Part shown: piece by piece, positions 8,280 to 17,400 of the stretch
Layout of the letters: each line of letters begins with the position of its first letter
How positions within the stretch are numbered: the first letter of the stretch is position 1
Assembly: GCF_009650135.1 (NCBI RefSeq)
Contig: NZ_CP045871.1
Location: forward strand, 1,364,001-1,428,000
From: Litorivicinus lipolyticus
GTDB lineage: Bacteria > Pseudomonadota > Gammaproteobacteria > Pseudomonadales > Litorivicinaceae
Length of the DNA stretch: 64,000 nt
Reading direction: 5' to 3'
Program-made: the position numbers and the translations under genes
The notes under the pieces: model-generated
What the model saw: only the letters and a program-made list of their open reading frames with translations
Told to the model about the DNA's origin: nothing
Database searches by the model: none

Positions 8280-9353
8280 TTATGATTTTCGGCGCGACAC
8301 CGCTTCCATAAGCATAGCCATGTCACGGGCATATTGCTCAGCTTGTTCCAAGGCAGTCTTGGCACGGGTTTCAGCACAGGCGTTCATACCCTGGCCGGTG
8401 GGTATTTCGACAATGTACTCGACCCCGAGTGCACTGGATTTAAACTTAAAATTGCCGCCAATTCGCTTTAGCACGGCGTAGGCCAGATTCAGACGCACCC
8501 GGTCGACACTGACGCTGCCATCGACTGCGATCAGCGGTCGTTCGTCCAGTACACTGAGGTCAACGCCGCGTTGACCAATACCGCCGACGACGCGAAATAC
8601 AAGGTTAAGCATGTACGGCATTTGGCGCGCGACGATCCGCACATCGGTGTTTTCAGCCGCATGCGCTACCACGTCGCCGAGCAGCCCACGCAGGGCCGCC
8701 TCGACCCAGTAACTGGGGCCATACATGGCGCCAAGTGGTTTTTCACCGGTACTCAAATCGACCCGGACACCGCGGCTGGCGACGTCATCCGTCGACACGC
8801 CTTCAATCAAGGCCGGCAACAGTTCAGAAAAAACAATGCGCTCTTCGGCATCCAAGGATTCGTGGCCGTACAGACGGGCCAAATCCAACACCGCCGGCAT
8901 CAAGGCTATCGACTGGGTCGCCGGCGCCAACCACTGGTTGACCAACGCCAGGACCTCGGGGTCCTGGATCGCCGAGGTCTTCAACGCCTGTGCCGATGCC
9001 GCCAGCGTTTTCAACGGGGCTTGAAACTCACGGTTCAACATCGACAGCAGGTTATCGCGCAACACCAGGTAATCACGGCTAACACCGGCCCCGGTCAGCT
9101 TGAAAAAGTGTTCGCCGTTGACGGTCATCAGCTCAAGGATTCGGACACCTTGACTGTCACTGATGATCTTGAGGCAGGCCGGGCCGTCCAAGCCACCGCC
9201 AAACAGCCCGGCCAAGTGGCCGAGGCCGCCCCAATCGCGGATGTTTAGCTCGCCAAACGCACGCGCGGCTGGGTTTACCGCCACCACCGACCGTGCACGC
9301 CATTCAAACAGCGGCTCCGAAACCATCAACGCCCATTGCGCACTTGTTGCCAC
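8280..9353 (-). CDS. Histidine-kinase-like protein lacking catalytic residues (putative pseudokinase)
   Basis: 357 residues, soluble. Residues ~1-100 look PAS-like. A DHp-like helix follows (YLVLRDNLLSMLNREFQAPLKTLAASAQAL, ~95-125) in which the usual H-E-L-R-T-P-L reads R-E-F-Q-A-P-L, so the phospho-acceptor position holds Arg108. The downstream region has the shape of a HATPase domain (LDLARLYG, then AALRGLLGDVVAHA, ~219-232), but the N-box asparagines are missing and no DxGxG or GxGxG box is seen. It probably works as a scaffold or phosphatase/inhibitor partner of the other operon proteins. The start is GTG 9353, directly abutting the upstream stop. The kinase-fold assignment rests on pattern, not on a search. 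Confidence 0.7.
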   Translation of the reverse strand: MATSAQWALMVSEPLFEWRARSVVAVNPAARAFGELNIRDWGGLGHLAGLFGGGLDGPACLKIISDSQGVRILELMTVNGEHFFKLTGAGVSRDYLVLRDNLLSMLNREFQAPLKTLAASAQALKTSAIQDPEVLALVNQWLAPATQSIALMPAVLDLARLYGHESLDAEERIVFSELLPALIEGVSTDDVASRGVRVDLSTGEKPLGAMYGPSYWVEAALRGLLGDVVAHAAENTDVRIVARQMPYMLNLVFRVVGGIGQRGVDLSVLDERPLIAVDGSVSVDRVRLNLAYAVLKRIGGNFKFKSSALGVEYIVEIPTGQGMNACAETRAKTALEQAEQYARDMAMLMEAVSRRKS

Positions 9354-10478
9354 TTAAGATTCCTGCAGGTTGCTGAGCGCGTCGGGTGCAGTGGTCGCTG
9401 GGATACCCAAGCGGAGACTAAAACCCTGTCGCGCGTCAATCGACAAAGCGATACTGATATTACTATCGGCAAGAACCCGGGCGACTTTAGCTAGACCCAC
9501 ACCGGCTGTGTTGTCGCCACCTGAATTAGCCACAACCCCCAACCGAAACAACTGCTCAGGTTGATACTGCCAGACCGGTGAAATTCTAGGATGTTGCGTG
9601 CGCAGGGTTAAGCACACTTCGTGACCTCGGTGGGTTGCACTGGCCAGCAGTCGCGCCTCGTGAACCGCCACGGGACGGTCAAAGCGCAGGGCGTTGGCAA
9701 CCAGTTCAGTCAAGGCACAATCCAGCCGCGCCGCATCAATACTGACCTCGACATCCGAATCAACCTCAGCCGACCAGTGCAAGGTCGGACCGGCCAGTGC
9801 CGACAAGCGCGCGCTAACCACCCCCCAGGGCTTTGGCTCAGCGTCGTAGCCGGCGTCGATCTCGACCCAACTGGCCAGGTGATCCAGCTGAGCCTGTATC
9901 GCGTCCGCGTGCTGTGCCGCCAAGCCCTTCAACAGCCGCACCGCCGGCAAATCAGCCCGGTCAGCCGCCTGCTGGCCGCTGCCCAAGCCTTTCAGCTCGA
10001 CCAAAGCCGGCTCCAGCTGTGAGCGCAGGGCCGTTAACTGGGCATCAATGCTCTGTTGAGCGCGTTTGCGCTCGTTGCGCAGCTGAACCCGGCGTGTCGC
10101 CGAATCAATAACGCCGCCCAACAGGGCGCGGGTCAAAATTTCCTTGGGCAAGAAATGTTGCGCACCATCGCCACGCAGGTCATCCACGCGCTGCGGCAAC
10201 GACAACTCAGAGACGATCACGACAATCGGATTGCCCCAGCGCCCCTCTCGAGCACTGCGTAATACTTCGCTGCCATCGCCGTCCGGCAGACGTAAATCCA
10301 GCAGCACCAAGTCCGGCTTGACCGCTTGCCACTGCTGGATGCCTTCATCGACCGAGGCCGCCTCGTGGAATATCACCTGGCGTTCCTGGCTCAGCATCCA
10401 GCTGATCTTGAAGCGGTCATCGGGATTATCGTCGACCAGCAACACCACCGGCACTGCCTGTGCAGGCAGGCCTATCAT
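9354..10478 (-). CDS. Receiver domain fused to coiled coil and degenerate HATPase-like domain
   Basis: 374 residues. The N-terminal receiver is intact: LLVDDNPDD (acidic pocket ~16-21), phospho-acceptor D61 in LVLLDLRLPDGDG, and Lys in FLPKEIL (~110). After ~140 comes a helical region (QLRNERKRAQQSIDAQLTALRSQLEPAL), then a HATPase-like segment with an N-box-like ELVANALRFDRP and a G2-like NTAGVGLAKVARVL. The G1 box (DxGxG) is absent. The layout, receiver first and ATPase last, suits a regulator that signals through its C-terminal domain, perhaps binding nucleotide weakly. Its ATG overlaps the glutaredoxin-like stop (ATGA), and its TAA touches the next GTG, so it is tightly coupled to the signalling operon. 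Confidence 0.82.
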   Translation of the reverse strand: MIGLPAQAVPVVLLVDDNPDDRFKISWMLSQERQVIFHEAASVDEGIQQWQAVKPDLVLLDLRLPDGDGSEVLRSAREGRWGNPIVVIVSELSLPQRVDDLRGDGAQHFLPKEILTRALLGGVIDSATRRVQLRNERKRAQQSIDAQLTALRSQLEPALVELKGLGSGQQAADRADLPAVRLLKGLAAQHADAIQAQLDHLASWVEIDAGYDAEPKPWGVVSARLSALAGPTLHWSAEVDSDVEVSIDAARLDCALTELVANALRFDRPVAVHEARLLASATHRGHEVCLTLRTQHPRISPVWQYQPEQLFRLGVVANSGGDNTAGVGLAKVARVLADSNISIALSIDARQGFSLRLGIPATTAPDALSNLQES

Positions 10479-10702
10479 GACATCAACCAGGCCTGAACCT
10501 GGTTCGGGTCAAACGGCCAACCCAGCTCGCGTTCGCCAACGCGAATAACCGGGATACGTACCCCGTAGGCCGCCATCAAATCGCTGGACGTGGCGATATC
10601 GACCGCGCTGTAGGCCAGCCCTACATGGTCCAGAACCGCCATCGCCAACTCGCACAGATGACAGTCCTGGGTGTGATATAGCGTTACTTCGTCAACAGCC
10701 AA
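10475..10702 (-). CDS. Glutaredoxin-like (DUF836) thiol protein
   Basis: A 75-residue thioredoxin-fold miniprotein with an N-terminal redox pair in TQDCHLCELA (C-x-x-C, C14 and C17), cis-Pro region RIPVIRVGERELGWPF, and a short C-terminal helix. This matches the glutaredoxin-like DUF836 family. The likely role is disulfide reduction in the cytoplasm; the partner is unknown. The apparent start is TTG 10702, 19 bases inside the end of rlmKL. The stop overlaps the next gene as ATGA. It links the rRNA methyltransferase to the signalling genes in one transcript, so a redox input to that system is conceivable but unproven. Confidence 0.85.
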   Translation of the reverse strand: MAVDEVTLYHTQDCHLCELAMAVLDHVGLAYSAVDIATSSDLMAAYGVRIPVIRVGERELGWPFDPNQVQAWLMS

Positions 10703-12768
10703 CTTTTGTGCCCCGATCGGTGGCTAGGCGGACAATCCTGATCGCGTGTGCGCTCGGTAAAGGGCACCACCTCAGACCAGGCCGGCTCCAGTTCTTTGGG
10801 TAGCTTGAACCCTTTGGCATTGTTTGAAAACAAGCATTGCCCTCCAGGTCGTAGCACCCGGTGGACCTCTGCCAACAGCGACGCTGCATCTTTTTTTAGG
10901 TCCAGCACGGTGTCCGTGCGTGCGGAATTGGAAAACGTTGGCGGATCGAGCAAGACCATGTCGTAAATGGCCGGTGGCGCGTTATAAATCCACTCAACCA
11001 CGTCCGCTTGGATCAAGGGGTGCTGCTCCTTGGCTAACTTATTCATGCGGAAATTCTGCTCGGCCCAACGCGTGTAACGCGGCGACAGGTCAACACTGGC
11101 GACCTTGCGGGCGCCGGCCAGCGCCATCCGAACGCTGGCGGTGGCGGTGTAGCTGAACAAGTTCAGGCAATCCTTGCCGCTGGCGTTTTGGGCCAACCAC
11201 CGGCGCGCACCACGGTGATCCAAAAACACACCGGTATCGTTATAGCGGGTCAGGTTGACGCGCAATCGCGCGCCCTCTTCACTGATTTCCATCCAATCGT
11301 CATCTTCACCACGCTCGTAGTCACCTCCGCGCGCGCGGGTCTTAAAGACGATGTCCGATTCGGCCATCTCGAAGACCTGGGCGACGGTGCACAACATTTG
11401 CTCGCGTCGACGCCGCGCCACCACCGGATCGATTTGCTTGGGTGGTTCATACTCGGCGACATGAATGCGGTCGCCGTATAAATCAATCACAAATGAATAT
11501 TCAGGAATATCGGCGTCATAAATCCGATAGGCCTCAATGCCCTGACGATTCGCCCACTTCCGCAAATGCTTATAACGCTTGGTCAAGCGCGCCGCCAAAT
11601 CCGGCGACGGTTCGATGGTCTTAACAGGTTGCCCAGCCGTTGCCGGCCCGATGTCATAATGGTGCAGGTGTAACTTGTCGACGCCGGCGGAAATCGCATT
11701 GCGCCGCCCAACTCGAAGCCCGGTGGCTTGGGCCAGTTCACGACGATCCGTCAGTAGCGCCAAACGCGCCCCCGGCCAATGGGCCTTCATGGTCTTGCCC
11801 AAGGTCTCGTAAAGGTGCTCGATGTCATCGGTACGCAGGCGTTTACCCCAGGGTGGGTTGGTCAACACCAACCACTCATCCGGGCGCTCGACATCCGGTA
11901 ACTCTTCGATGCTGGCAACGTCAAACTTGACCCACGGCGTCAGCCCCATGTCATCCGCCTGCTTGCGGCACAGCTGGATAAAGGCGGGATCAATGTCACG
12001 GCCCCACAGTCGTGGTTCACGCGGGGGCTCACGGCGTTTTTTGACGGCGCGGGCGCGGGCCGCGGCCATCGCATCAGGCTTATAGCGCAACCAGTGCTCG
12101 GCCGAGTTCTCGCGGTACAGCCCGGGCGCTTGGCCCGACGCGATCAACGCCGCTTCAATAATCAAGGTGCCGCTGCCACAAAACGGATCCATTAACGGCG
12201 TCTCCGGCGTCCAGCGAGCGCGTTCCAGCAGCGCCGCACCGAGGCCTTCGCGCAGCGTCGCCGGGTGTCCGGGCGCACGGTATCCGCGGCGATCCAGTGG
12301 CTCACCGGCCAAGTTCAAGCCGACCGTGGCGCGGCCACGGTTAAAGCGAACTTCGACGCGGTTCGGTTCATCAGAGCCCGAATTGGGGCGGTCATCGAAC
12401 TTGTCGCGGAACTGATCAACAATCGCGTCTTTGACGATGACGGCCGGGTAACGGCGATCGCGAATCCATTCCGCGGACCCAAACACGTCAACCCGAAAGC
12501 CAGGCACCAGCGGCAGGTGACGCGTCCAATCCACACGCTGGGTCAAGCGGTAAAGGTCTTCATCACCCTCGACCGGCCCTTCCGCCAGCGGCAATATAAT
12601 CCGTGAGGTGTGACGTAACCACAGCAGCAAGTCATACAACTTGGCCGGGTCTTCGATATGAACACGCACTTCACCCGGTGTTACGTGCTCGACGTCACAC
12701 CCCAACTGGGCACTTTGTTGCGCTACTAAGTCTTCGAGGCCACCGGGGGCCGACAAGATCAATTTCAT
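10684..12768 (-). CDS. rlmL: Bifunctional 23S rRNA methyltransferase RlmKL
   Basis: 694 residues from ATG 12768; the frame extends 22 codons further without family similarity. Domain order is THUMP (~45-155, DRRYPAVIVKDAIVDQFRD), RlmL domain with GEPLDRRGYRAPGHPATLREGL and DPFCGSGTLIIEAA plus catalytic NPPWGKRL (m2G2445), then RlmK domain with DHRGARRWLAQ, DCLNLFSYTATASVRMALAGA and LLDPPTFSNS (m7G2069). It is the two-domain fused enzyme of gammaproteobacteria, acting on 23S rRNA before or during 50S assembly. It lies divergent from rmf, another ribosome-associated gene, and heads the operon continuing into the glutaredoxin-like and signalling genes. Confidence 0.96.
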   Translation of the reverse strand: MKLILSAPGGLEDLVAQQSAQLGCDVEHVTPGEVRVHIEDPAKLYDLLLWLRHTSRIILPLAEGPVEGDEDLYRLTQRVDWTRHLPLVPGFRVDVFGSAEWIRDRRYPAVIVKDAIVDQFRDKFDDRPNSGSDEPNRVEVRFNRGRATVGLNLAGEPLDRRGYRAPGHPATLREGLGAALLERARWTPETPLMDPFCGSGTLIIEAALIASGQAPGLYRENSAEHWLRYKPDAMAAARARAVKKRREPPREPRLWGRDIDPAFIQLCRKQADDMGLTPWVKFDVASIEELPDVERPDEWLVLTNPPWGKRLRTDDIEHLYETLGKTMKAHWPGARLALLTDRRELAQATGLRVGRRNAISAGVDKLHLHHYDIGPATAGQPVKTIEPSPDLAARLTKRYKHLRKWANRQGIEAYRIYDADIPEYSFVIDLYGDRIHVAEYEPPKQIDPVVARRRREQMLCTVAQVFEMAESDIVFKTRARGGDYERGEDDDWMEISEEGARLRVNLTRYNDTGVFLDHRGARRWLAQNASGKDCLNLFSYTATASVRMALAGARKVASVDLSPRYTRWAEQNFRMNKLAKEQHPLIQADVVEWIYNAPPAIYDMVLLDPPTFSNSARTDTVLDLKKDAASLLAEVHRVLRPGGQCLFSNNAKGFKLPKELEPAWSEVVPFTERTRDQDCPPSHRSGHKSWLLTK

Positions 12769-12863
12769 TGTGCTAATTTCCTTATGTGGTCGTGCAAATG
12801 ACCACGTGCCTGACCCGTTTGGTCGGGTCGGCATCCGAATCGCTCTACAGAGAGGTCTACAGG

Positions 12864-13061
12864 ATGAAAAGACAAAAGAGAGACGTTCACCGACGCGCCT
12901 ACCTTAAAGGCTATCAAGCTGGCATCGCTGGTAAATCCCGCGATGACTGCCCTGCCTCCAATCGACCCGATTGGCTGGGCGGTTGGCGCGACGGACGAAC
13001 GGATTTCTGGGACGGTAGAATCGGCGTTTCTGGAATACAAACCAATCCCATGATGGCATGA
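12864..13061 (+). CDS. rmf: Ribosome modulation factor
   Basis: 65 residues starting MKRQKRDVHRRAYLKGYQAGIAGKS and carrying CPASNRPDWLGGWRDGRTD, matching RMF throughout. RMF dimerises 70S ribosomes into inactive 100S particles in stationary phase. ATG 12864 is chosen because it gives the canonical N-terminus and follows an AGAGAGG at 12848-12854; a longer open frame upstream has no similarity. A strong terminator follows at 13109-13132. Placement between rlmKL and pyrD is as in Pseudomonas. Confidence 0.95.
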   Translation: MKRQKRDVHRRAYLKGYQAGIAGKSRDDCPASNRPDWLGGWRDGRTDFWDGRIGVSGIQTNPMMA

Positions 13062-13108
13062 CCCCCGCCACCCATGGATGCGGCCTCGCGTAGGCCCGGC
13101 ATCACGAG

Positions 13109-13132
13109 GCCCGCCACAAGCGGGCCTTTTAT
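13109..13132 (+). terminator. Rho-independent terminator after rmf
   Basis: A perfect 7-bp GC stem (GGCCCGC 13109-13115, GCGGGCC 13121-13127) with a 5-base loop is followed by TTTTA. The T tract lies on the + strand side, so it serves rmf. It ends at the last bases of the convergent pyrD gene. Confidence 0.85.
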
Positions 13133-14145
13133 TATCCGCGCTGATCACGAATGGCCTTGACGCAGCGGCGCGCCAACCCCGGGCCTTCGTAAACGAGCCC
13201 GGTGTAAAGCTGAATCAGATCGGCACCACTGGCCAGTCGCTGCAACGCCAACGCCGGCGAGTCGATGCCACCGACCCCCACCAAGGTGGTTTCAGCACCC
13301 ACAGTTGCCCGCAAACGTTGCATGACCTGATTGGCGCGCGCACAGACCGGCTGACCCGACAGCCCGCCCGCCTCATTGGCGTAGGGCTGACCGGTGACCG
13401 CATCACGGCTTAGGGTCGTGTTGGTGGCAATAATGCCGTCGATACCCGCCTCTACCAATCGTGTCGCCATTTCATCCAAGTCTTGGTCGGCTAAATCCGG
13501 GGCCAACTTGACCAGCACCGGGGTGCGCGCGCCAAAGCGATCGGCCAGGGCAGCCCGTGCCGCCGACAGATCGCTCAGCAGATGATCAAGCGCTTCACCC
13601 AATTGCAGGTCACGCAGGCCCGGTGTGTTCGGACTCGATAAATTTACGGTGATGTAGTCCGCTAGCTGATGAACCGCGTTTAGGCCGGCGACGTAGTCGT
13701 CGCTGGCACGATCCGCCGGTGTATCTTTGTTTTTGCCTAGGTTAATGCCCAAGACACCGCTGTAGCGGCGGCCATCGACACGCCTAATCAGCGCATCCAG
13801 ACCATGGTTGTTAAACCCCATCCGGTTGATGACGGCACGGCTTTGCGGCAGTCGAAACATGCGCGGCTTGTCGTTACCCGGTTGCGCCCGCGGCGTCACC
13901 GTACCCACTTCTATAAATCCAAAGCCAAAACGCGCGAGGCCATCAAACGCAGTCGCGTCCTTGTCCAGCCCGGCCGCCAGACCGACTGGGTTAGCAAAGG
14001 TCAGACCCATGCGTTCAACGGGGTGGGCGTCGGGCACAGTGCCCGGGCCGGCGACTCGGCCTATCCAGTGCATTGCCGACAGCGTTAGGTCGTGAGCGGT
14101 CTCGGGATCAAGGCGAAACAATAAGGGGCGAAGGGCCGAATACAT
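13132..14145 (-). CDS. pyrD: Dihydroorotate dehydrogenase (quinone), class 2
   Basis: 337 residues. It oxidises dihydroorotate to orotate in pyrimidine synthesis with FMN, passing electrons to quinone at the membrane. The class 2 layout is visible: an N-terminal helix (MYSALRPLLFRLDPETAHDLTLSAMH) that anchors the enzyme, VGLAAGLDKDATAFDGLARFGFGFIEVGTVTP, NRMGFNNHG, YITVNLSSPNTPGLRDLQ with the catalytic Ser, and C-terminal GVGGIDS and QLYTGLVYEGP phosphate-binding segments. Start ATG 14145. It is convergent with rmf and followed upstream by the DUF2835 gene after a 35-bp gap. Confidence 0.96.
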   Translation of the reverse strand: MYSALRPLLFRLDPETAHDLTLSAMHWIGRVAGPGTVPDAHPVERMGLTFANPVGLAAGLDKDATAFDGLARFGFGFIEVGTVTPRAQPGNDKPRMFRLPQSRAVINRMGFNNHGLDALIRRVDGRRYSGVLGINLGKNKDTPADRASDDYVAGLNAVHQLADYITVNLSSPNTPGLRDLQLGEALDHLLSDLSAARAALADRFGARTPVLVKLAPDLADQDLDEMATRLVEAGIDGIIATNTTLSRDAVTGQPYANEAGGLSGQPVCARANQVMQRLRATVGAETTLVGVGGIDSPALALQRLASGADLIQLYTGLVYEGPGLARRCVKAIRDQRG

Positions 14146-14180
14146 GGGGCGTTGCTGTCCTAGCGTAAAACCGCATTCTA

Positions 14181-14408
14181 TCAGTTCTTGGCGTCCAACG
14201 ACCGCAACGCCACCAGTTTTCCTTGGCTTGTATATTCCAACTCGAAATAACCATCGACCCCGTCCCGGGTCACAAAAGGTCGCAGCTCCAACGCCGGGAA
14301 ACGCACGTGCCGACCGTCGACGGTTGTGGCTTGAGCGTCACGCACGCCCTGATACATGCGTTCAATTTCCTGTGGACTGACCCGCAGCCGAAACCTAACG
14401 CTCGGCAT
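14181..14408 (-). CDS. DUF2835 family small protein
   Basis: 75 residues: MPSVRFRLRVSPQEIERMYQG, TVDGRHVRFPALELRPFVT, GVDGYFELEY and a terminal KLVALRSL. This is the DUF2835 pattern common in gammaproteobacteria. No signal or membrane segment is seen and no function is established. The start overlaps the 3' end of the NAD-GDH gene by 14 bases, so the two are probably co-translated. Confidence 0.85.
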   Translation of the reverse strand: MPSVRFRLRVSPQEIERMYQGVRDAQATTVDGRHVRFPALELRPFVTRDGVDGYFELEYTSQGKLVALRSLDAKN

Positions 14409-17400
14409 CTGGCAGCAATGCCAGCGTGCGCCCCGCCACCGCCATCACAGGGTAGGCATTGTCACCCGCCGCTTCGATCGCATCGATCAGTTCCTGCCAC
14501 TGGGCTACCGCCTCCGGGCGTGCCTGGACCCACTCGTCTAAAGCGTCCGCCGGCGCGCCATCACACGCCAGCAGGCGCCCCGAAAATGCCTGGTAGGCGC
14601 GATCAATATCGTCGCGGAAACCATCCCGCGCACGCGCCTCCCACGTGCTCTGAACGCGCAGACCGTTAACATGACGTGCGAAGTCATGCAGCCCCATTCG
14701 CTCGCCCAGAGCCAAGTAGAGCTCAGTCACACGATGAACCCCCTGATCGGACGCCAAACAGGACTCGACCACACTGGGACCACTGGTCAGTGACGGCGTT
14801 CCGGCGACATATTCCGCGACGGCCTCCGGCACACCGGCCGCAACCCAACGCTCAACTAAACGCTCGAACTGAGTCTTGGGCTTGCCGTACAGCCAGCCGC
14901 GCATGCCACCGGACAGCTCGTTCAAACGCCCCTGATAGCGCTCGACTAGGTCCGCGACCGCGTAGTCACTGCCATGGCGGCGTAATATCCAGCGCGTTAC
15001 CCGGCGCATCAAGCCGCTGAGTCGCAGCAGCAACTCGCGTCGAATCTCGACGCTGACCGAGGCCGGCAGGCTCTCAATTTCGCCCCAACGGCGATCCAAA
15101 TCGAAGCAAATACGTGCAACCTGAAAGGCTTTGGCGACGCCAACCGAATCGGTCGCCGCCAGTGCCTCGAGCCGATGGGTCACCGCAATCCCGAGATAGT
15201 GGACCATGGCGTTGGCCAGCTGAGTCGCAACCAGCTGCGGGCGCAGCCGATGCTCGGCAATTTCCTGGGCGTAGTCGTCGCGCAAGCTGGGCGGAAAGGC
15301 TTCCGCGGCAATCGCCGCCAAGGTGTCGTCTTCAACGGCCAATATGAGCGAGCGTTTCAAACGGTTTTTGGCCGTGGCCAACAGCACCGCCAACTCCGGT
15401 CGCGTCAGTGGGCCTCGGCCGGTCAAGTCACGCGGCAACCCTTCAAGCTCGGGGTCCAACTCGCCGCCCGCTTCTAAGGTTTCGATGAACCGCATCAACT
15501 CGAATTGCGAACGCGGGGCGTCCGACGCCGCCACGCCCAGGGCTCCAGCTTGGCGGTCATTGTTTGCCAGCACCAACGCCGAGACTTCGTCGGTTTTGGA
15601 CTCCAACAAACGGTCTCGCTGGCGCCGCGTCAGCTCGCCTGCGCGCTCACGCTGGGCCAATAGGATCTTTAAGTTGACCTCGTGATCCGAGCAGTCGACG
15701 CCGGCTGAGTTATCAATGAAATCAGTATTGACCAGGCACCCATTGAGTGCCATTTCGACCCGACCCAACTGGGTCAAGCCCAAATTGCCGCCTTCGCCGA
15801 CAATGGCCGCACCAAGCTGGGCGCCATCAACCCGAATGGCATCGTTGGCCTTGTCGCCGACGTCGGCATGGCTTTCGCGCGCCGCCTTCGCGTAGGTCCC
15901 AATACCGCCGTTCCACAGCAGGTCGACTTTGGACGTTAGCAACTCTTTAATCAGTTCGTTCGGCGTCCGCTTGCCCGCTTTCAAGCCGAGCGCCTTGGCC
16001 GCTTCCGGCGACAGCACAAGCGACTTTGCGGTGCGATCAAAAATAGCGCCACCCGGGCTGATCAGCGCAACGTCGTAATCCGCCCACCCAGAACGCGGCA
16101 AGGCAAACAGACGGGTACGCTCGTCAAATGACTGCTGGGGGTCCGGCGTCGGGTCAATAAAGATATGCAAGTGGTTGAACGCCGCCAACAGCTTCATCTG
16201 ATTCGACAGCAGCATGCCGTTGCCGAACACGTCGCCGCTCATGTCGCCGATACCCACCGCAGTAAATTTGTCCACGGCGGGGTCTTTGCCAAGTTCACGG
16301 AAATGGTGAATAACGCTAACCCACGCGCCCTTGGCGGTAATGCCCATACCTTTGTGGTCATAGCCTGCCGACCCGCCCGAGGCAAAAGCGTCACCCAACC
16401 AAAAACCCCGTTCGACCGCGATGCCGTTGGCAATATCCGAGAAAGTGGCGGTACCCTTATCCGCCGCGACCACCAAATAGGGGTCGTCGGCATCGTGACG
16501 GCGCATACTTGGCGGCGCCACGATTTCGTTCTCGACCAGGTTGTCCGTCAAGGCCAGCAACCCACTGATAAATTCCTTGTACGCGCAAATTGCCTCGCGC
16601 TGGGTCGCCTCGCGATCCCCGCGCGGAAGCTGCTTTGGCACGAAACCGCCCTTGGCACCCTCCGGCACAATGACGCTATTTTTAACTTGCTGAGCCTTAA
16701 CCAATCCCAGAACTTCGGTACGGTAGTCCTCGTGACGGTCGGACCAGCGCAGGCCTCCGCGGGCAACGCTACCGCCGCGCAAATGAACACCCTCCACCCG
16801 CGCGCTGTAGACGAATATCTCGAACAGGGGCACCGGCTTTGGCACCCCTTCGATCGAGCGAGGCGCGATCTTGAAGGCCAGTGAGAGACTCTGGTCATCC
16901 GCCAGCGGCTGGAAAAAGTTAACCCGCAAGGTCGCACCAATGACGTCACGGTATCGGCGAAACAGGCGATCCTCGTTAAGTCCGGCGACCTCTTCTATTA
17001 GGCCGTTAAGACTCTCCAACACCCGCGCTTCCAGGGCGTCTGCACGGCCCGGCTCGTGGCGCGCACGGAACAGCGCAATCAGCTCTTTGGCCAATACTGG
17101 ATTAGCCACCAGCGTCGCCGCAATCCACTCGCGACTGAGTTCAAAACCGATCTGTTTGATGTAGCTGCTGAGCGCGCGCAACACCGACACTTCGCGCCAG
17201 TTCAGGCCGGCGCTGAGCACCAAGCCGTGAAACGCATCGCTTTCGGTACGCTGGTACCAGGTCGCCGCAAAGGCGTCTTGCCAGTCATCACGCCAATCCG
17301 CCAAGGCCGCAGCCGAGCGCATGTCGAGGGTGAAGTCGTGGATATACCAGTCGCGATTGCGCGATGCATAGGTCTGATCGGCCAGTACCCGCGCACCCAA

